This document shows, piece after piece, positions 50,101 through 56,341 of a DNA stretch of 64,000 bases; within the stretch, counting starts at the first letter, position 1, and each line of letters opens with the position of its first letter. The stretch comes from Selenomonadaceae bacterium (GTDB lineage: Bacteria; Bacillota; Negativicutes; Selenomonadales; Selenomonadaceae): contig JAFYNH010000021.1 in NCBI GenBank assembly GCA_017549815.1, positions 25,120 to 89,119 of the forward strand. Direction: 5' to 3'. Under the pieces are notes generated by a model, which did no database searches, was not told the DNA's origin, and worked only from the letters and a program-made list of their open reading frames with translations. The position numbers and the translations under genes were made by a program.

Positions 50101-53100
50101 GTCCGAACCAAAGCTAATTCCGTGAACTGAAATATTATTGCCCGCCCCGATTGTCTGATTGGCATCGGCAGTTCTTATTGTCCCCGAATTTAAAACAATG
50201 GACTGAGCGTCATCGACTTTGGCGTAATCGTCATAACTTACGGCGAAAGTGTCGTTCGAGTTTGTAACTTGGAAATTTGTCTTGCCCGCGTTAATCGGGA
50301 TTTTGTTTAAAGCGGAAGTCAGTGTTACAGGTTTATCGGTCTGTTCAATGGTTATGCTGTTAAGGGAAGTGTAGCTGGTCGCGCCTAATGTGCTCAAAGT
50401 GTAGCCGCCGTTTATTCTGGTGAGAGTGCCGTAAATAGTGGCGTCGCTACTATCTTCGATAATGAATGCTGATTCTCCGCCAGACAAAAGGCTTGTTGAC
50501 GCCGCACTGATTGTGAGATTACCTTTGTCAATACTGATTATCTTATTCCAGTTATTTTCATTTTCCAGATCAGAGACTTTAACAATACCGCCAATGATGG
50601 TTTGATTCCACATTCTGTTATCGGCAGTAAGGAGTCTTCTTTCTGAAGGCATGAGAGTATATTGTCCTTCGCCGACCTTAAAGGCGTCGCCTGCCGCAAG
50701 TGCGGAAATGCTTGCTTCCTCTTTGTTTTCTTCATTCTTTCCTACAACTACATTAATGCCATCGCCGCCTGAATATGCAACCTGATAGCCGCCTGCCGTA
50801 ATAGTTTGATTTTGATTTGAAGTGACAATAGTACCCGCTGTTTGAGTGAGCTTGATCGGATTTGAGCTTGGTTTTCCGCTAGAATTTATCGGTGTAATAC
50901 TCGCACCGTAATCGGCGTCGACTACAGCAAATGATTCCTGTTTATTATTTTCTTTGACCAAGAAAACGGCTTTAGATAAGTTGCCCGCCAAAGGTTTGTT
51001 TAAAAAATCATTTGATATAGTGACGGTTGTGTTGTCGATTAGTATCGTGTTCTCTGAATCCCATGTTTTTACTGCACTCGGATTTACCGATACTTCTACA
51101 GTACTTAAAGCAAGACCATTGCCAGAAGGATTAATGAAGGCGTATTCATAATCGGGACCTTCTGTTTTATCAACTACGACAAGTGATTCGTCAATCGCGC
51201 TACTTAAAGTTAAAATACTGTTCTCTGGCGCGATTATACCCGCCCAAGGAGCATTGCTACTTGTAATAGTAGTAAGTCTTATCGAAACATTGTTGCCGCT
51301 GCCGATTGAATAACCACCTAATGTGTCGCCGGGCGGCAAATATCTATTGTCGTTTCTTGCTAAGCCGAGATTGCCCAAAGTATAGGAATCTTCTTCGCCA
51401 ATAGTGAATCCTTCACCCTTATCCAATATGACGGCAGCTTTATTTGAATCAGAATATCCACCCGTCAAGGTTATTGCGTCGTCAGCTTGAATGAAGTTAC
51501 TCTTGTCCTTTCCAATGGCAACGTGAACGCTGATGTTGGGGTCAGCCTTCAATGAGCCGCTTAACAAAGAAGCAGTAGCCACGCCGTCAAGAGTTACTAA
51601 ACCAGCATTGGAAGAGAGATCGATTTTATAAGTATCGTTGCCGCTTGCTAACTCCAATGCTTTAAAAGTCGTAATGGAATTATTTACTGCCGCAGTTATT
51701 TTCGCGTCAAGAAAATCTTCACTTAAATAAATGGCATCGACACTGCTATTAGGAATAGAAACATCTGTAAATTTGCCCTCATCGTTATCTTTCTTTGTCA
51801 ATTCGTAAATGTTGCCATTAGTTCCTACCTTTTTTAGGGTTCCATAAGTTGTCGAGTAATTTGAATCGATAAAAGTCGTCGGATTTTTGAACTTAGAAGG
51901 AGGAATGCTTATAGTGTCATTGGATACAATCGCGAGATTTGTCCAGTCGCCACTTTCAAGAGAAGAAATCGCGATTGAAGTACCCGAAAAGAAATGTTTA
52001 TCACTGTCATTGCTATCATTCCAGCGAGCGTTACCGTCGCTTTTGAACCTTATCAAACCCGCATCTTTTATGGAATAGGTTTCATTTATGGTTGTGGCAC
52101 CTTTTGTGAATTTGCGGATGAAGGTTTCGCCTTCGTTGAAGTCGGAAATCGTGACCTCGCCAGTTTTCCCGTCAACAATGAAGTTCATCTCGTTATTGAT
52201 TGTGTATTCTGAACTATCGATAGTAAATTTATTACGTGCCGCACCGTTGATTGTTGCCGTAGACGAATCTTTATCAAAGTCAATCTGAGTATTTACCGCC
52301 CCCGACTGAAGGAAATGCTTGCCGCTTTCGCCGAGATAAATTGATTGAGAACCAGAAGATAAGGTAGTCGTTTTTATCGAGCGATCCAATAGATGCAACT
52401 TTTTTACGTCGCCGATTATCGGAACGTCGTCTTGCCCGCTTAAGGTAAAAATTTCGTTGACTGAATCATCTACGATAAAAACCGCTTGCGATTTGTCGGC
52501 GATTATTACTTTGCCAGAGACGAGCGAACTATTAACAGTTGTGTTGCCGCTTGCTACGGAGACAACCTCAAGATCAGCCCACTTTTTCCAACCAGCAACT
52601 GTATCCAGATGATAGCCATTATTTTCATCGATTGTGAGATACGCATGTAATGAAGCAATTTCACCATCTACTATGCTATTAACAACTTTTGAATCGACAT
52701 TATGGGCATAGGGATCTTCATCTTCACCGCCGACTATGAAAACTTTTTTATAGCTGTTGTCGTAATATTCTACTGGTAAATCTTCAGCTACCGCCAAGCC
52801 TATTGTAGAGCCGAGATCGCTGACATTAATAGCAATCGGATCAGAGGTTTTTGAAAGACCGCCACTTGGAGTTACTTTGTCATCAATATTATAAATAACT
52901 TGATTGTTGTTTTCGTCAACTGATATTAAACCTATGGGATAAGGAGCACGAGTATATTTTGTTTTGTTTATGTAAAAGGATTCGTTTACGTCAATGTCGC
53001 TTATGGTCTGTACCGTTCCATTTTTCCCAACGGTTTTCCCAACGGTTATGCCGTCTTTGCTGTTTTGATCTACGGCGAAATAATTATCTTGACTCGTCCA

Positions 53101-56100
53101 AACCGTTTGAGCGGAATCATCGATAAGAATTATGCCGCTCCCCAAGCTCACTTCATATGTATCCTTGACATGAATAGTATTGAGTTTGATGCCTTCAACG
53201 GTACTGCTTGAATTTACGGTTTTAAGCTCAACGGAAAATGCCTCGTTTTCTTCCAAAGACTTAAAGGAATAAGTGTCTGAAGAGGATATAACTTCGATGT
53301 TGGTCTCGTAAAAAGTATCGTTGAACTCTACAGGCAAAGTGTCGGTAATTACGACTTTAGTTAATTTAGTGTTGTCTTTGTTGTCGTCATGAGTGACTTT
53401 GTAACCAGAAGAATTCCTTGACAATACGCCGTAGCTGACTTTAGTATTGCCGCCTTCACCGATAATAGCTCGCTCCTGCCCTGGTTCCAAGCCATAATCG
53501 CTTTTTACTGTCAGTACGCCGTCCTTAGCCCCGATAAATGCTTTAAAATAATCCTCATTCAAGTCACATTTTGTGTCAATATCGACGTAACTGTTCTCTT
53601 CCTTAGTCCAAATTTTGAAACTTGAAAGTGTTGGCAGATTTGCTGCTGTTATCGCGCCAGTATCGGAGAATAATAATTTGTTGTCTCTTACACCAAAGTA
53701 TTTCAATGAGGCAGTACCATTTTTAACGGCAAAAAGTTCGCCTTCTTTTAAATTCGTGACAGATACGCCATCTTTGCCATATATAAATTCCACCGACGAT
53801 CCGCTTGGCACAGTATATTTTATGTCGTCGTTGGTTTGGGTACTGCCTAATGTATCGGTCGTAAGTGTATAATTAGAGTTTCCACTAACGGATACATGAG
53901 TATTTCCGTCACCGTCTATTGTAACGGGTGCTACTTGAGTATTATTGACAGGTACAATTCCTGTTCCTACGGTCCAATTTGCTGCTGAGACAGCGTTAGT
54001 TAAAATTAAATTATTGTTATTGATTTCTGCCAATGCAAAATCACTGGTATAAGCATTAACAGTGTTAGAAAAATCGGAGGTGATACTTTGTTTTTTAGAA
54101 AGGAATGAACCACTTATCAGCTGAACCCCAGTGATTTGGTTAAAGTTCAGGTAACTATCTTTTTCACTATCGTAACCACTCGGAGGAGAGAATCCTGAAG
54201 CGTAGGGGGAACTCAATTCGCCTACTGTAATTGTCTCTTTGGCATTAAAAGCGGTAACGCCAAATTTGTTACCCTTCGAGATTATCGGCAAGGGGTTGGA
54301 ACCCTCGCCTGTAAATGTTTTGTTAATATTAAGCTTTTGACCACTACCTAATGAGAGACCGCCCCATTTTCCAAAATTGAGTTCTTGGATAGAGCTATTT
54401 GACGTCAATACGTAATAACCTGCCGAATCCCAGCCGAGCGAAGCAAACGCTGTGTTCGCATAAGAAATAATCGTGTCGACTCCAACAAAGACATTACTGC
54501 CGCTGAGCGTTATTACCTCTTCGGCATTAAAGACATCAGAATAAGTATCGGCAACAGATATTGAAGAATAAGGCAGGAGATTATTACCCGTTATTATGTT
54601 GCTGGTGCCTTTGTATTTCAAAAGCTTGGTGCCGCCGTCTTTTTCCTCTTTGATTAGCCCAGCCTTAGTCATCGTGTAGGTTGTGTCGTTTATGGAAAAA
54701 GACTCGCCCGCGTCAAAGCCGTCTAAAGTGATATTGCCGTCTGTATCGCTGATTACGCCTATACCGTTTGTGCCGCCCTTGTAAGAGGATACTGTTACAA
54801 TGTCGGTTGTGAGAGTTTGATTTTCGGAAGTTACTACAAAAGGTCCTTTAACCAAAGAGATTCTTCTTGAAGCACTGTTTAAAGAAATTGGAGTTGAAGT
54901 TTTATAATTGGGCAAAGATGCTTTGTTCAATACAAAATAACCGTTCGACTCATTTACTTGAATGGCTGTATTGTCCGCTATTATTGTAGGAACATTTGCA
55001 TCCCCTACGAACTTTGAATCAAAGGAAATGCCAACACTTAAAACATCGCCTGAATCTGCAATAGAAATAACCGAAAGATAATCTTCTGAATTCGGAGATT
55101 CTTTGATTCCGTATTTATATTTATCAGATGCCGCATACAAATTGGCATAGACATTACCGCTAACGGTGTCTATAGCGATTACGCCGCTCGGACAGCCCGC
55201 TGGATCAAAATCTGAACTACCATTAATGTTAAGAACTTTATTGCCGTCTACGTCTTCAACTTTTAGGATTTTGTAAAAGTTGGGATTTGAAGAGTCGAGA
55301 TTTGTACCCGCTAAAGTTATCTTATCTAGATCGCTATCCTTGATAAACTTGTCATCGCCTTCAAATAATCCTATGATAGCTCTGTTGAATTTTTTGCCAT
55401 TGACTAAAAAAATATCTCCGCTGTCTTCTAGCGAACCGACCGTTGCCGCGGAACCAGAACCAATGGTAATGATTATTCCGTCCGTGTTCCCACTCGTATC
55501 AAGCCTATATTCTCGCTCGCCTAAGCTATCTCTTATGGTAAATTCATCACTTGCACCTGAAAGGCTTATAACTGCACTTGTGCCGCCAGAAAGAACAGAA
55601 ACTTCTATGTCGTTCATTTCTCCAGCATAAATGGTTTTTGCTTCTCCGCCGATTGTAATGACCCGGTTTTCTCTGGCGACAATGTGTTCAACAGTTAAAT
55701 CATTTCCGCTGTCGCCCAAAATGTTAGATTTTACTGAAACGATATAATCATTGCCGTTTTGAACGAACGTTAAATTTTCAGCGAGATAATTGGAGACATC
55801 TGTATCAAACGTGCCGCCCGTAATGTTAATCGCGCCGTCTGTGCCGACGTTCAAATTGCCCTTGATATTGCCGTCCGTGATATTTAAAGTGCCGTTCGTA
55901 AAAGTGACGCCGTCCGCAATCGTCAAGTTGCCGCCCGTGATTGTGTAAGTGTTGCCGCCGAGATCTATTACGGTGCCGCTCTGAATCGTGCCGCTTACCG
56001 TTTCCGAAGTGCTCGCCTTCAAAGTTATCGTCGCATTGACCGTGATAGCTTCGAGGGCGTAGAGGGCGTCAGACAGCTTTGAATAGATTTGATTTTCGAT

Positions 56101-56154
56101 TTCCCAAAAATTATTATCGAACCGTTGCAAATCGAATCTGAAATTGTTCATCAT
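32158..56154 (-). CDS. Giant modular repeat protein, 7998 aa, RTX-like C-terminus
   Basis: One uninterrupted frame from ATG 56154 (GGAGAT ribosome site) encoding roughly 800 kDa. There is no signal peptide; the N-terminus is MMNNFRFDLQRFDNN, followed by a short beta-helix-like stretch (TITGGNLTIADGVTFTNG). Residues about 400-6000 hold around 28 copies of a roughly 200-residue module with a core (D/E)xFxIxxKxYxMxxxGLI, then a W-containing segment, a LVVDxxxxPxxVYGxL segment and TFTVNGKxYxAxxxALxI. Beyond about 7000 come degenerate RTX and leucine-poor repeats (GSGNDTAFAGEGDYVNAGAG; IFGGSGHNTFFFG). Cysteines are rare. Features suit a type I-secreted adhesin or S-layer-like surface protein; function is inferred only. 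It has its own terminator and leader. Confidence 0.9.
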   Translation of the reverse strand: MMNNFRFDLQRFDNNFWEIENQIYSKLSDALYALEAITVNATITLKASTSETVSGTIQSGTVIDLGGNTYTITGGNLTIADGVTFTNGTLNITDGNIKGNLNVGTDGAINITGGTFDTDVSNYLAENLTFVQNGNDYIVSVKSNILGDSGNDLTVEHIVARENRVITIGGEAKTIYAGEMNDIEVSVLSGGTSAVISLSGASDEFTIRDSLGEREYRLDTSGNTDGIIITIGSGSAATVGSLEDSGDIFLVNGKKFNRAIIGLFEGDDKFIKDSDLDKITLAGTNLDSSNPNFYKILKVEDVDGNKVLNINGSSDFDPAGCPSGVIAIDTVSGNVYANLYAASDKYKYGIKESPNSEDYLSVISIADSGDVLSVGISFDSKFVGDANVPTIIADNTAIQVNESNGYFVLNKASLPNYKTSTPISLNSASRRISLVKGPFVVTSENQTLTTDIVTVSSYKGGTNGIGVISDTDGNITLDGFDAGESFSINDTTYTMTKAGLIKEEKDGGTKLLKYKGTSNIITGNNLLPYSSISVADTYSDVFNAEEVITLSGSNVFVGVDTIISYANTAFASLGWDSAGYYVLTSNSSIQELNFGKWGGLSLGSGQKLNINKTFTGEGSNPLPIISKGNKFGVTAFNAKETITVGELSSPYASGFSPPSGYDSEKDSYLNFNQITGVQLISGSFLSKKQSITSDFSNTVNAYTSDFALAEINNNNLILTNAVSAANWTVGTGIVPVNNTQVAPVTIDGDGNTHVSVSGNSNYTLTTDTLGSTQTNDDIKYTVPSGSSVEFIYGKDGVSVTNLKEGELFAVKNGTASLKYFGVRDNKLLFSDTGAITAANLPTLSSFKIWTKEENSYVDIDTKCDLNEDYFKAFIGAKDGVLTVKSDYGLEPGQERAIIGEGGNTKVSYGVLSRNSSGYKVTHDDNKDNTKLTKVVITDTLPVEFNDTFYETNIEVISSSDTYSFKSLEENEAFSVELKTVNSSSTVEGIKLNTIHVKDTYEVSLGSGIILIDDSAQTVWTSQDNYFAVDQNSKDGITVGKTVGKNGTVQTISDIDVNESFYINKTKYTRAPYPIGLISVDENNNQVIYNIDDKVTPSGGLSKTSDPIAINVSDLGSTIGLAVAEDLPVEYYDNSYKKVFIVGGEDEDPYAHNVDSKVVNSIVDGEIASLHAYLTIDENNGYHLDTVAGWKKWADLEVVSVASGNTTVNSSLVSGKVIIADKSQAVFIVDDSVNEIFTLSGQDDVPIIGDVKKLHLLDRSIKTTTLSSGSQSIYLGESGKHFLQSGAVNTQIDFDKDSSTATINGAARNKFTIDSSEYTINNEMNFIVDGKTGEVTISDFNEGETFIRKFTKGATTINETYSIKDAGLIRFKSDGNARWNDSNDSDKHFFSGTSIAISSLESGDWTNLAIVSNDTISIPPSKFKNPTTFIDSNYSTTYGTLKKVGTNGNIYELTKKDNDEGKFTDVSIPNSSVDAIYLSEDFLDAKITAAVNNSITTFKALELASGNDTYKIDLSSNAGLVTLDGVATASLLSGSLKADPNISVHVAIGKDKSNFIQADDAITLTGGYSDSNKAAVILDKGEGFTIGEEDSYTLGNLGLARNDNRYLPPGDTLGGYSIGSGNNVSIRLTTITSSNAPWAGIIAPENSILTLSSAIDESLVVVDKTEGPDYEYAFINPSGNGLALSTVEVSVNPSAVKTWDSENTILIDNTTVTISNDFLNKPLAGNLSKAVFLVKENNKQESFAVVDADYGASITPINSSGKPSSNPIKLTQTAGTIVTSNQNQTITAGGYQVAYSGGDGINVVVGKNEENKEEASISALAAGDAFKVGEGQYTLMPSERRLLTADNRMWNQTIIGGIVKVSDLENENNWNKIISIDKGNLTISAASTSLLSGGESAFIIEDSSDATIYGTLTRINGGYTLSTLGATSYTSLNSITIEQTDKPVTLTSALNKIPINAGKTNFQVTNSNDTFAVSYDDYAKVDDAQSIVLNSGTIRTADANQTIGAGNNISVHGISFGSDSAITVIRNSNTVQIGELNHGETFAVGSASYKFTDVGVINADKKIADDAHWDSVGSFTYTDATFDRDLIALTGTELDLSGRKKGAIIANDLDNPTIRVAELNTIKGGLSIKSDIYPIPITSIAMGTNTTGLHTSFDVSIQTDASRNLFTINDDFYKAAGASLTIQSGIINNNNAKSYLKKGTVELKSSDSNKGVRSERNSVQANAGEGINVIVDEDKDVTLSAIDIGDQFTADGTSYSVTSAGLIESLSTGAKIWVPADYKTVVLDDGESSSPNGLNNTSNWADIITIADSVLAVPPTVTSTENQWIILDESKSTRYGTLKQGAGGYSIATVKGDAAWNTVSGGDTISIKSGVSLSLPSSFQYVKIAGEYSKAQFSVTDKTDFVVTDDTNGAVIKNATRISQTGGTIALNDKTSNQVITVPSKKRVALASDNTGDGITVIVDGDKASIGALSHEKIQDRFVVENNTYEMLSNGSIKRLSDNKSWIGGTIDEGGAVDIDELLTNDSQHWGGLISIADGILSISSNILGTLTSAYVVDEKDELQTYGSIIKTDGIFKLDGTTANKNLSAIHIAKDAQSVSLTAVQDKYLEIPITTGDTEFLVTEVVNSGSASSGFIVNYSNTNLSVTDATALTLIKGDWKLTDANQALSANSQTIQVGGTSSTISVSYDGEDVVNVSGIDKAGELVKINNKEYKLNEGDGISVNIKGGVLTVNGISDDDNFSIADDTFIKKAAGFVKTNSKNNSLWIANSDVTAGISVAELSNTANWSTITTADSGNIVIDSNSTTAILVDSITNLSKIYGSLKVNGGRKLSDKNSNVTADTMPNLITVKDVTAGISSAFAKVPISAAGASFAVTALTSGNEFTVDAETNKNAAIIGNVAEVNLTSGTLANLTKATTVKADKHTVAAQDNSIINVGFNDSTVTVDELDNGESFKLNNTAYVYKTIGIIKDGKTLFVNDTLNGSVTNAILDSADFKTMFKSDGTTLTLQSKTSGIFVDSADNSVTTIYAEQNYDPTSKVYTFAQSKIDQYTIDAATLTSGGIINAPFESKVTTSATGTFTINGKNYNAVSELTVDTNATSSSLNKGTVAIAVNGSIDITSFDDAINVSVGSGNGLEVTAKDGTYTLKGLDKNDVFKIGNYTYTMKSDAFISRTDAEGKEELCTYAITEGAIDQSIIENTDYWGSFIRLERDGTLNLTGTVNDGTVFSYDYTAIYAELTVKNGNTFTLNKLKDADTSGISKISLAAANTTLTTDFAATVKTTSGSSTYTVNDNSYVAKDSPLEIAATEKSSTITKGVITLSNSPTVTTTSNHTIEGTISEVDVEKMAFTPVKGDTFTVDNENYKMNELAVGLTRGDSFVWTKAGVASYVLPDNDAWSNMMSLTSEGVLNLKNGVTAGSNVLIDYAGTKRIASLTYDTTNNAYELKSVNENAVSAIQLGDSSDKTLMLTADFDTNVTTGNGTYKINGNTYKGNVLTIKTTKEDNSSKLYSGTAILDSGKDNDSVTDTKNYTVKTTGGDGISVEATEGAIKTLSDLNRGDTFTIDNKYYKVLGNKTLVQTDINYNPSKLYEKSISGNSLDVSNIVDGNFVDFVELDSEGALDLTSTLGENGWESLVIGHDDNGDPTLRIAKVIYTDEGGYKLETISDGDLTTLKAVKLGAAVKTFSTAIDTTVSTKGAGTFTINNKPFTAQNDLTIAVEDSGAILTKGSVTLAKDVEVTTRRINSGTSTDEFIKSTSGTITVTVDDNAGTVTIGGLNPDETFKVGGEDGIEYTMTQAGLLNKDLLNPTVVSTASVLTTDLSGSNWKAIHRIKNGALDLTASSPSNVFVVDDETFVKYGFLEKVDGVYVLTQDDTDSKLSSISIKGIRATFDPQSSDVDITANETTTFSVTATDNFTINAASSGNPVISGASGIYLSAGAIQAPINTSIVAGGKKITATNGDMTVSVADNKVVVGELDVGDTFTVDNANYVMTNAGLLDTTNQQLRAEVIDTYTIDDEFKRIIAVDEGTTTLTLKGETKTALVYDSLTAPTEHLATLTVDKGNKKTLTGESIAESRIQSIAIGAKDNLTVDFETKVNSEIGSVTVNDNPYNGTTALVIDSDGKTSTLYSGTITLDKANPSATDSSKNALARENGSFNATAENGKFTVVNSLDNSESFTYGGKTYTQNTPGLIDKTDNVICTAILAGATIELDKLNTVAWNEFIAPTNKVLDISAINGNRIVYDDPDAPKTKLADLSIENNKKTLKGEQTAASLIGTVKIAAKDNLTVDFTTQVNSAAGSVTVNGNTYEGTTALVLDSDGKTSTVFSGTITLDQNNPSATDSKKNTLARESGTFNATAADGKFTTINGLDPTESFTYGGKTYVQSSQGLRNGALIRQDLKGTTINLSQLDGSWGNILAPTKGVLDISSVNNDAYIYNSETNPTTQLATLTVAGGVKTLTDTTDAAKSITNVKIAAGDNLVVNFVTQVDSSAGNVTVNNNPYSGTTELTINSDGKTSTLKNGTVSLADKNDGVTTTGGNIIVYTADNGGMTVAVDGSSKTEVVTFSDLNFGDTFTIGDKSYKVSEVGPIDNSSGALWNGNAYTEGITLAAINTASNWTSMLVADNATLAINATTLNDGDEYILVDAIDDPTKVYGDLTKADGKYTLTKPSSANTDLTSINASGATIEITADYAGVSLVANDSEFSDVTLNENAKSFTLNTTGDNPLLSDDVISLTLTKGTITAAANQVVTTGGKAITPTVINGTMIIGTTTISGIVEGDEFALGGKEYKMLNTGLFNDTDNKLVTSGITDGTLTFGDILETQLIAVSSAGALDLSQAATGNSLVVDKLESPSNVYGKLNKNEDNYTLDKQGTADGIKFIAMPDADSTLTTDVAAEIDTPSGSKTFTVNGKKYVANDSALAIDTDGSKDKSTLTDGKVSLASRNDGITTTGGSVITYTATGDGMTVAVDGSGETETIKFDALTLGDTFSIGDKSYKVSAVGPIDNSSGALWNGNDYTEGITLAAINTASNWTPMLVADNATLTINATTLNDGDNYILVDNLEEPTKVYGDLTKADGKYTLTKPSSANAELTSIDASGTIIEIAPEYASIVLVANDSKFSDVILDDDESSFTLNATGDNPTLSNVKSLTLTDGTITAAIDQVVTTNGKEITPIVINGTMIIGTETISGITQGDEFNIGDKEYKMLNTGLFNDTDNKLVTSGITDGTFNFADFAETQLIAVSPAGALDLSQAATGNSLVVDTLDSPANVYGKLNKKKNTYTLDKQGKTNGIKFIEMPDADSAITTDVATEIDTPSVSKTFTVNGKRYKSSDSALKINSDGKTSTLTDGTISLTKGKNTTVTTTGGSVITYTATGDGMTVAVDGSGKTEAVTFGGLNLGDTFTIGDKSYNVSAVGPVNSDGALWNGNDYTKGITLAAINKASNWTPMLIADNATLTINATTLNDGAEYVLVDNLENPKKVYGDLAKADGKYILTNPASLNAELTSINASGITIEITPEYVGVALVANDSKFSDITLNEDESSFTLNATGDNPTLSNVKSLTLTDGTITAAVNQTVTTNGKEITPTVINGTMVIGTTEISGIVEGDKFTLSGKKYEMLGTGLFNDTDKKFVTNGIVDGTLTFADILETQLIAINPDGELDLNLAATGDSLVVDTLESPANVYGKLNKKKNTYTLDKKEGAADGIKFITMPEADSTLTTDIVAEINTAEGSNTFTVNGKKYAANDSALVINTDGSKDNSTLTDGKISLTDKDDAVTTTGGNVITYTSENGDGMTIEVESLENNAEDAADDTADDNGGNANENVTEEEDDVADDTSDDTTEENTTDNTAKETIKFDGLTTGDNFTINDKEYKVSAVGPVNSDGALWEGNSYTNGITLAEIDTTGNWTPMLVATKATLKVKADTLADGDKNVLVDALNSPTKVYGDLTKADSKYTLTQSKINNAELTSINASGTTIEIAPEYAGVTFTANDSKFSKVALNEGAKSFTLNTTGDNPILSNDVVSLTLTKGTITAAVEQAVTVNGKAITPTVIKGTMVIGTTAISGITKGDKFTFGDKEYEMLNTGLFNSTDNKLVTGGIADGTLTFADILETQLIAIDKAGNLKLEDAKAGDSLVVDKVDNPANVYGELNKNKNTYKLNKKEGAADGIKFIEMPNATSKLTTDITATVNTPEGSNTFTVNRKDYKANASALIIASDGTTSTLTDGTVSLTDKVDNVTTTSGSSITYTKDGGDGMTVVARTSGSVLLDGLTLGDTFSIDKDSSYRVTELGFINDANYLWTGNADYKRGVTISDTNDDGINNASNWTRTAPAQDGNLPVKDDTLTDGETAVVIDSATAATKTLGTLSRTGDTYSLTKDADEEKISSVSVTNTKLKLEKEFADVPVTADGATFTVTTDEAFTVDATGDTVSISEEAKAIEISKGTIAATSKQTVTATADSGNTKVIAQNNGTFNIGGEQFTVAANKDDITFGMTNGVPDTVSGFEKDTKVTIDGKTYTSPKDNSTLKFNSSDGWYFDGYIPTGNKYNITIDGSGNVTVDSGVKFSDVVASGKTLPKNRTLKLAADINNVDVNVTHTGTNSIAINDKDNNLLVENLGKVSNLTFDAAGVMVEKLADVAGAEFTFDVGKSIETETATITANANDCKVGIGEGGTSLSVDKAATVDAPTNTELTLGNADYKVNGVDFSTSGTAQASITSDGVKLDLVISDVLTYDGTKFDGKGTATAIIDKDGGISLTSGASVEGATGKAFNLDGIILLDANTIDAATATDVLIKASGLSVGYDDVTIKGDEDGYKVNILDGKISGLENIGNSDGVTIGGLSSGTIKTDKVGNFTVADRTFIALGDSAVIYGIENSKLVSADDVASVITGDFTDGLKVNGGKLQVTGNTMSLTANTADNRKLSGFRSKSTLIAAEGITKIEPTEAGKFTFGDHTFETDDPSIAFNLKNSSVTGIDSLENGNLIISHDENNLAVNGKNIDLADINTPVTLAIADGSISGVYGANGGINGLDDATIYGLSTATINGKFFDIAGDDVEAIVADGAVPSLFGLENGAIVSSAPEINARTTENGTFTFHDNKFNINDTLDGEVVFTTDLNSYVTNIGEFEGSISGNLEDINLNDKPFTASSDKITVANDGTDVIALYGLSSGDTISGSLSKAIFLMPEGTLNVNDKGYILLGDDNGVSISGDGQIIHGLDIDASLTVFKGGSYSVNNQSFNAKDGDTFIAGRDSVYIYDPNNKSITEKTKDKDIIIDLIGEPSDKTVSLSGDSAASVIAKGNLDSPMALTLDNNTGKVQNIDFSNSKYSKRVTLLGGDQDVKFNDDGNNAAYVDETATDNKNIELGDGGDVVVNDGKDAKVSVKAGKGNDTIANRHNASTTVDVENNGDTTIVPTSGRVTLQNYDENNNANIRSFEYHDMLEAIKTNDIKFGNGAMTLGDAVVVFDPDASETGGTWANLVDYSGDKLRVGFTHKEGGVLNASTSGDDLIMKGNYAESSSDTQKTGGSTLISGSGNDTAFAGEGDYVNAGAGDNQIYVTDENLRGMEGATIVLGNKCRNTVHNFNNGYETGDAIYISDLSSIKFNYGEDGLVMSSGTAQLTFDGLEPGDELVSYDDSDVASPYEVKVIDGKNTYNAAIAQEGKDIGVHDSLEANVFYGNKNGGSGLNFSEYSGTVEVNLNEGTGNLNGTDAQFYNINKLQAGAGDSKLIGKAGAKNTLIAGTGNASMWSAAGRDLMVGNTSENKNGITTFQYTAGDGRDTITGFDFMSDANDYDADNISLSSGNIVTNVFMRDKDIVMAINESDNDYLRLQDAVGQNFKLNDRIAKVDTQGEFDNLADFYVVAAKNATMKVGADVGDAQVWLDDRLTNTHGVIYHGEIKYLDASTANGNTTLVGNDLDNVIIGGTASNSIWGGFGANNDTIFGGSGHNTFFFGMENGNDVIASINAGDVIDLTTIGLEQIASTTVNAGGTKIELTDGSSLEIKGDAANVEYRLNDGSKYTANHSEGHWEKR
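37480..42560 (-). repeat. About 411-residue super-repeats in the giant gene
   Basis: Four consecutive units with landmarks (the codons for TFTVNGK) at about 37631, 39011, 40244 and 41480; spacings 1380, 1233 and 1236 bp. Each unit is two alternating modules (a YKVSAVGP type and a YKMLNTGLF type). Near-identical DNA suggests recent unequal exchange. The 1380-bp interval carries a 49-residue acidic insert (about 38660-38820) rich in D, E, T and N. Confidence 0.8.
42600..44100 (-). repeat. About 200-residue single-module repeats in the giant gene
   Basis: Three closely similar units (codons for YxGTTALVIDSDGKTST at about 42680, 43260 and 43860) with roughly 580-600 bp spacing. They share SATDSxKNxLARExGxFNAT and SFTYGGKTYxQ. 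Confidence 0.7.
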
Positions 56155-56157
56155 GAA

Positions 56158-56205
56158 CTAATCTCCTTTCCTTGTATTTTTGGAGGTCGAGGTCTCGTGA
56201 TTCAT
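56158..56205 (-). CDS. Micro-ORF 2 upstream of the giant gene (15 aa)
   Basis: ATG at 56205 overlaps the stop of the preceding micro-ORF (ATGA); product MNHETSTSKNTRKGD. Its stop codon (TAG) lies between the GGAGA ribosome site and the ATG of the giant gene, so its 3' end covers that site. Possible translational-coupling leader; could be chance. Confidence 0.35.
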   Translation of the reverse strand: MNHETSTSKNTRKGD

Positions 56206-56258
56206 AGAAATTTGAGCCGTATTTTTCTCCTTATAAAATATTCTTCGAGTTCGCACAT
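56202..56258 (-). CDS. Micro-ORF 1 upstream of the giant gene (18 aa)
   Basis: ATG at 56258 preceded by a very strong ribosome site, CAGGAGGTGGGG. Product MCELEEYFIRRKIRLKFL, ending in an ATGA overlap with micro-ORF 2. The strength of the ribosome site is the main evidence. No attenuation-type codon run is apparent. Confidence 0.45.
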   Translation of the reverse strand: MCELEEYFIRRKIRLKFL

Positions 56259-56341
56259 AAACCCCACCTCCTGAAAGTTTCGCTTTTTTATCCTGAAAGT
56301 TTAATCGAACAAAACTCTTTCCTACTTAATCTTATGTCGTA

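Noticed and set aside
32195..55630. Many plus-strand open frames of 60-220 codons opposite the giant gene, e.g. 32413-33078
   Set aside because: They mirror the low-complexity codons of the repeat gene, lack ribosome sites and repeat along with the modules; shadows.
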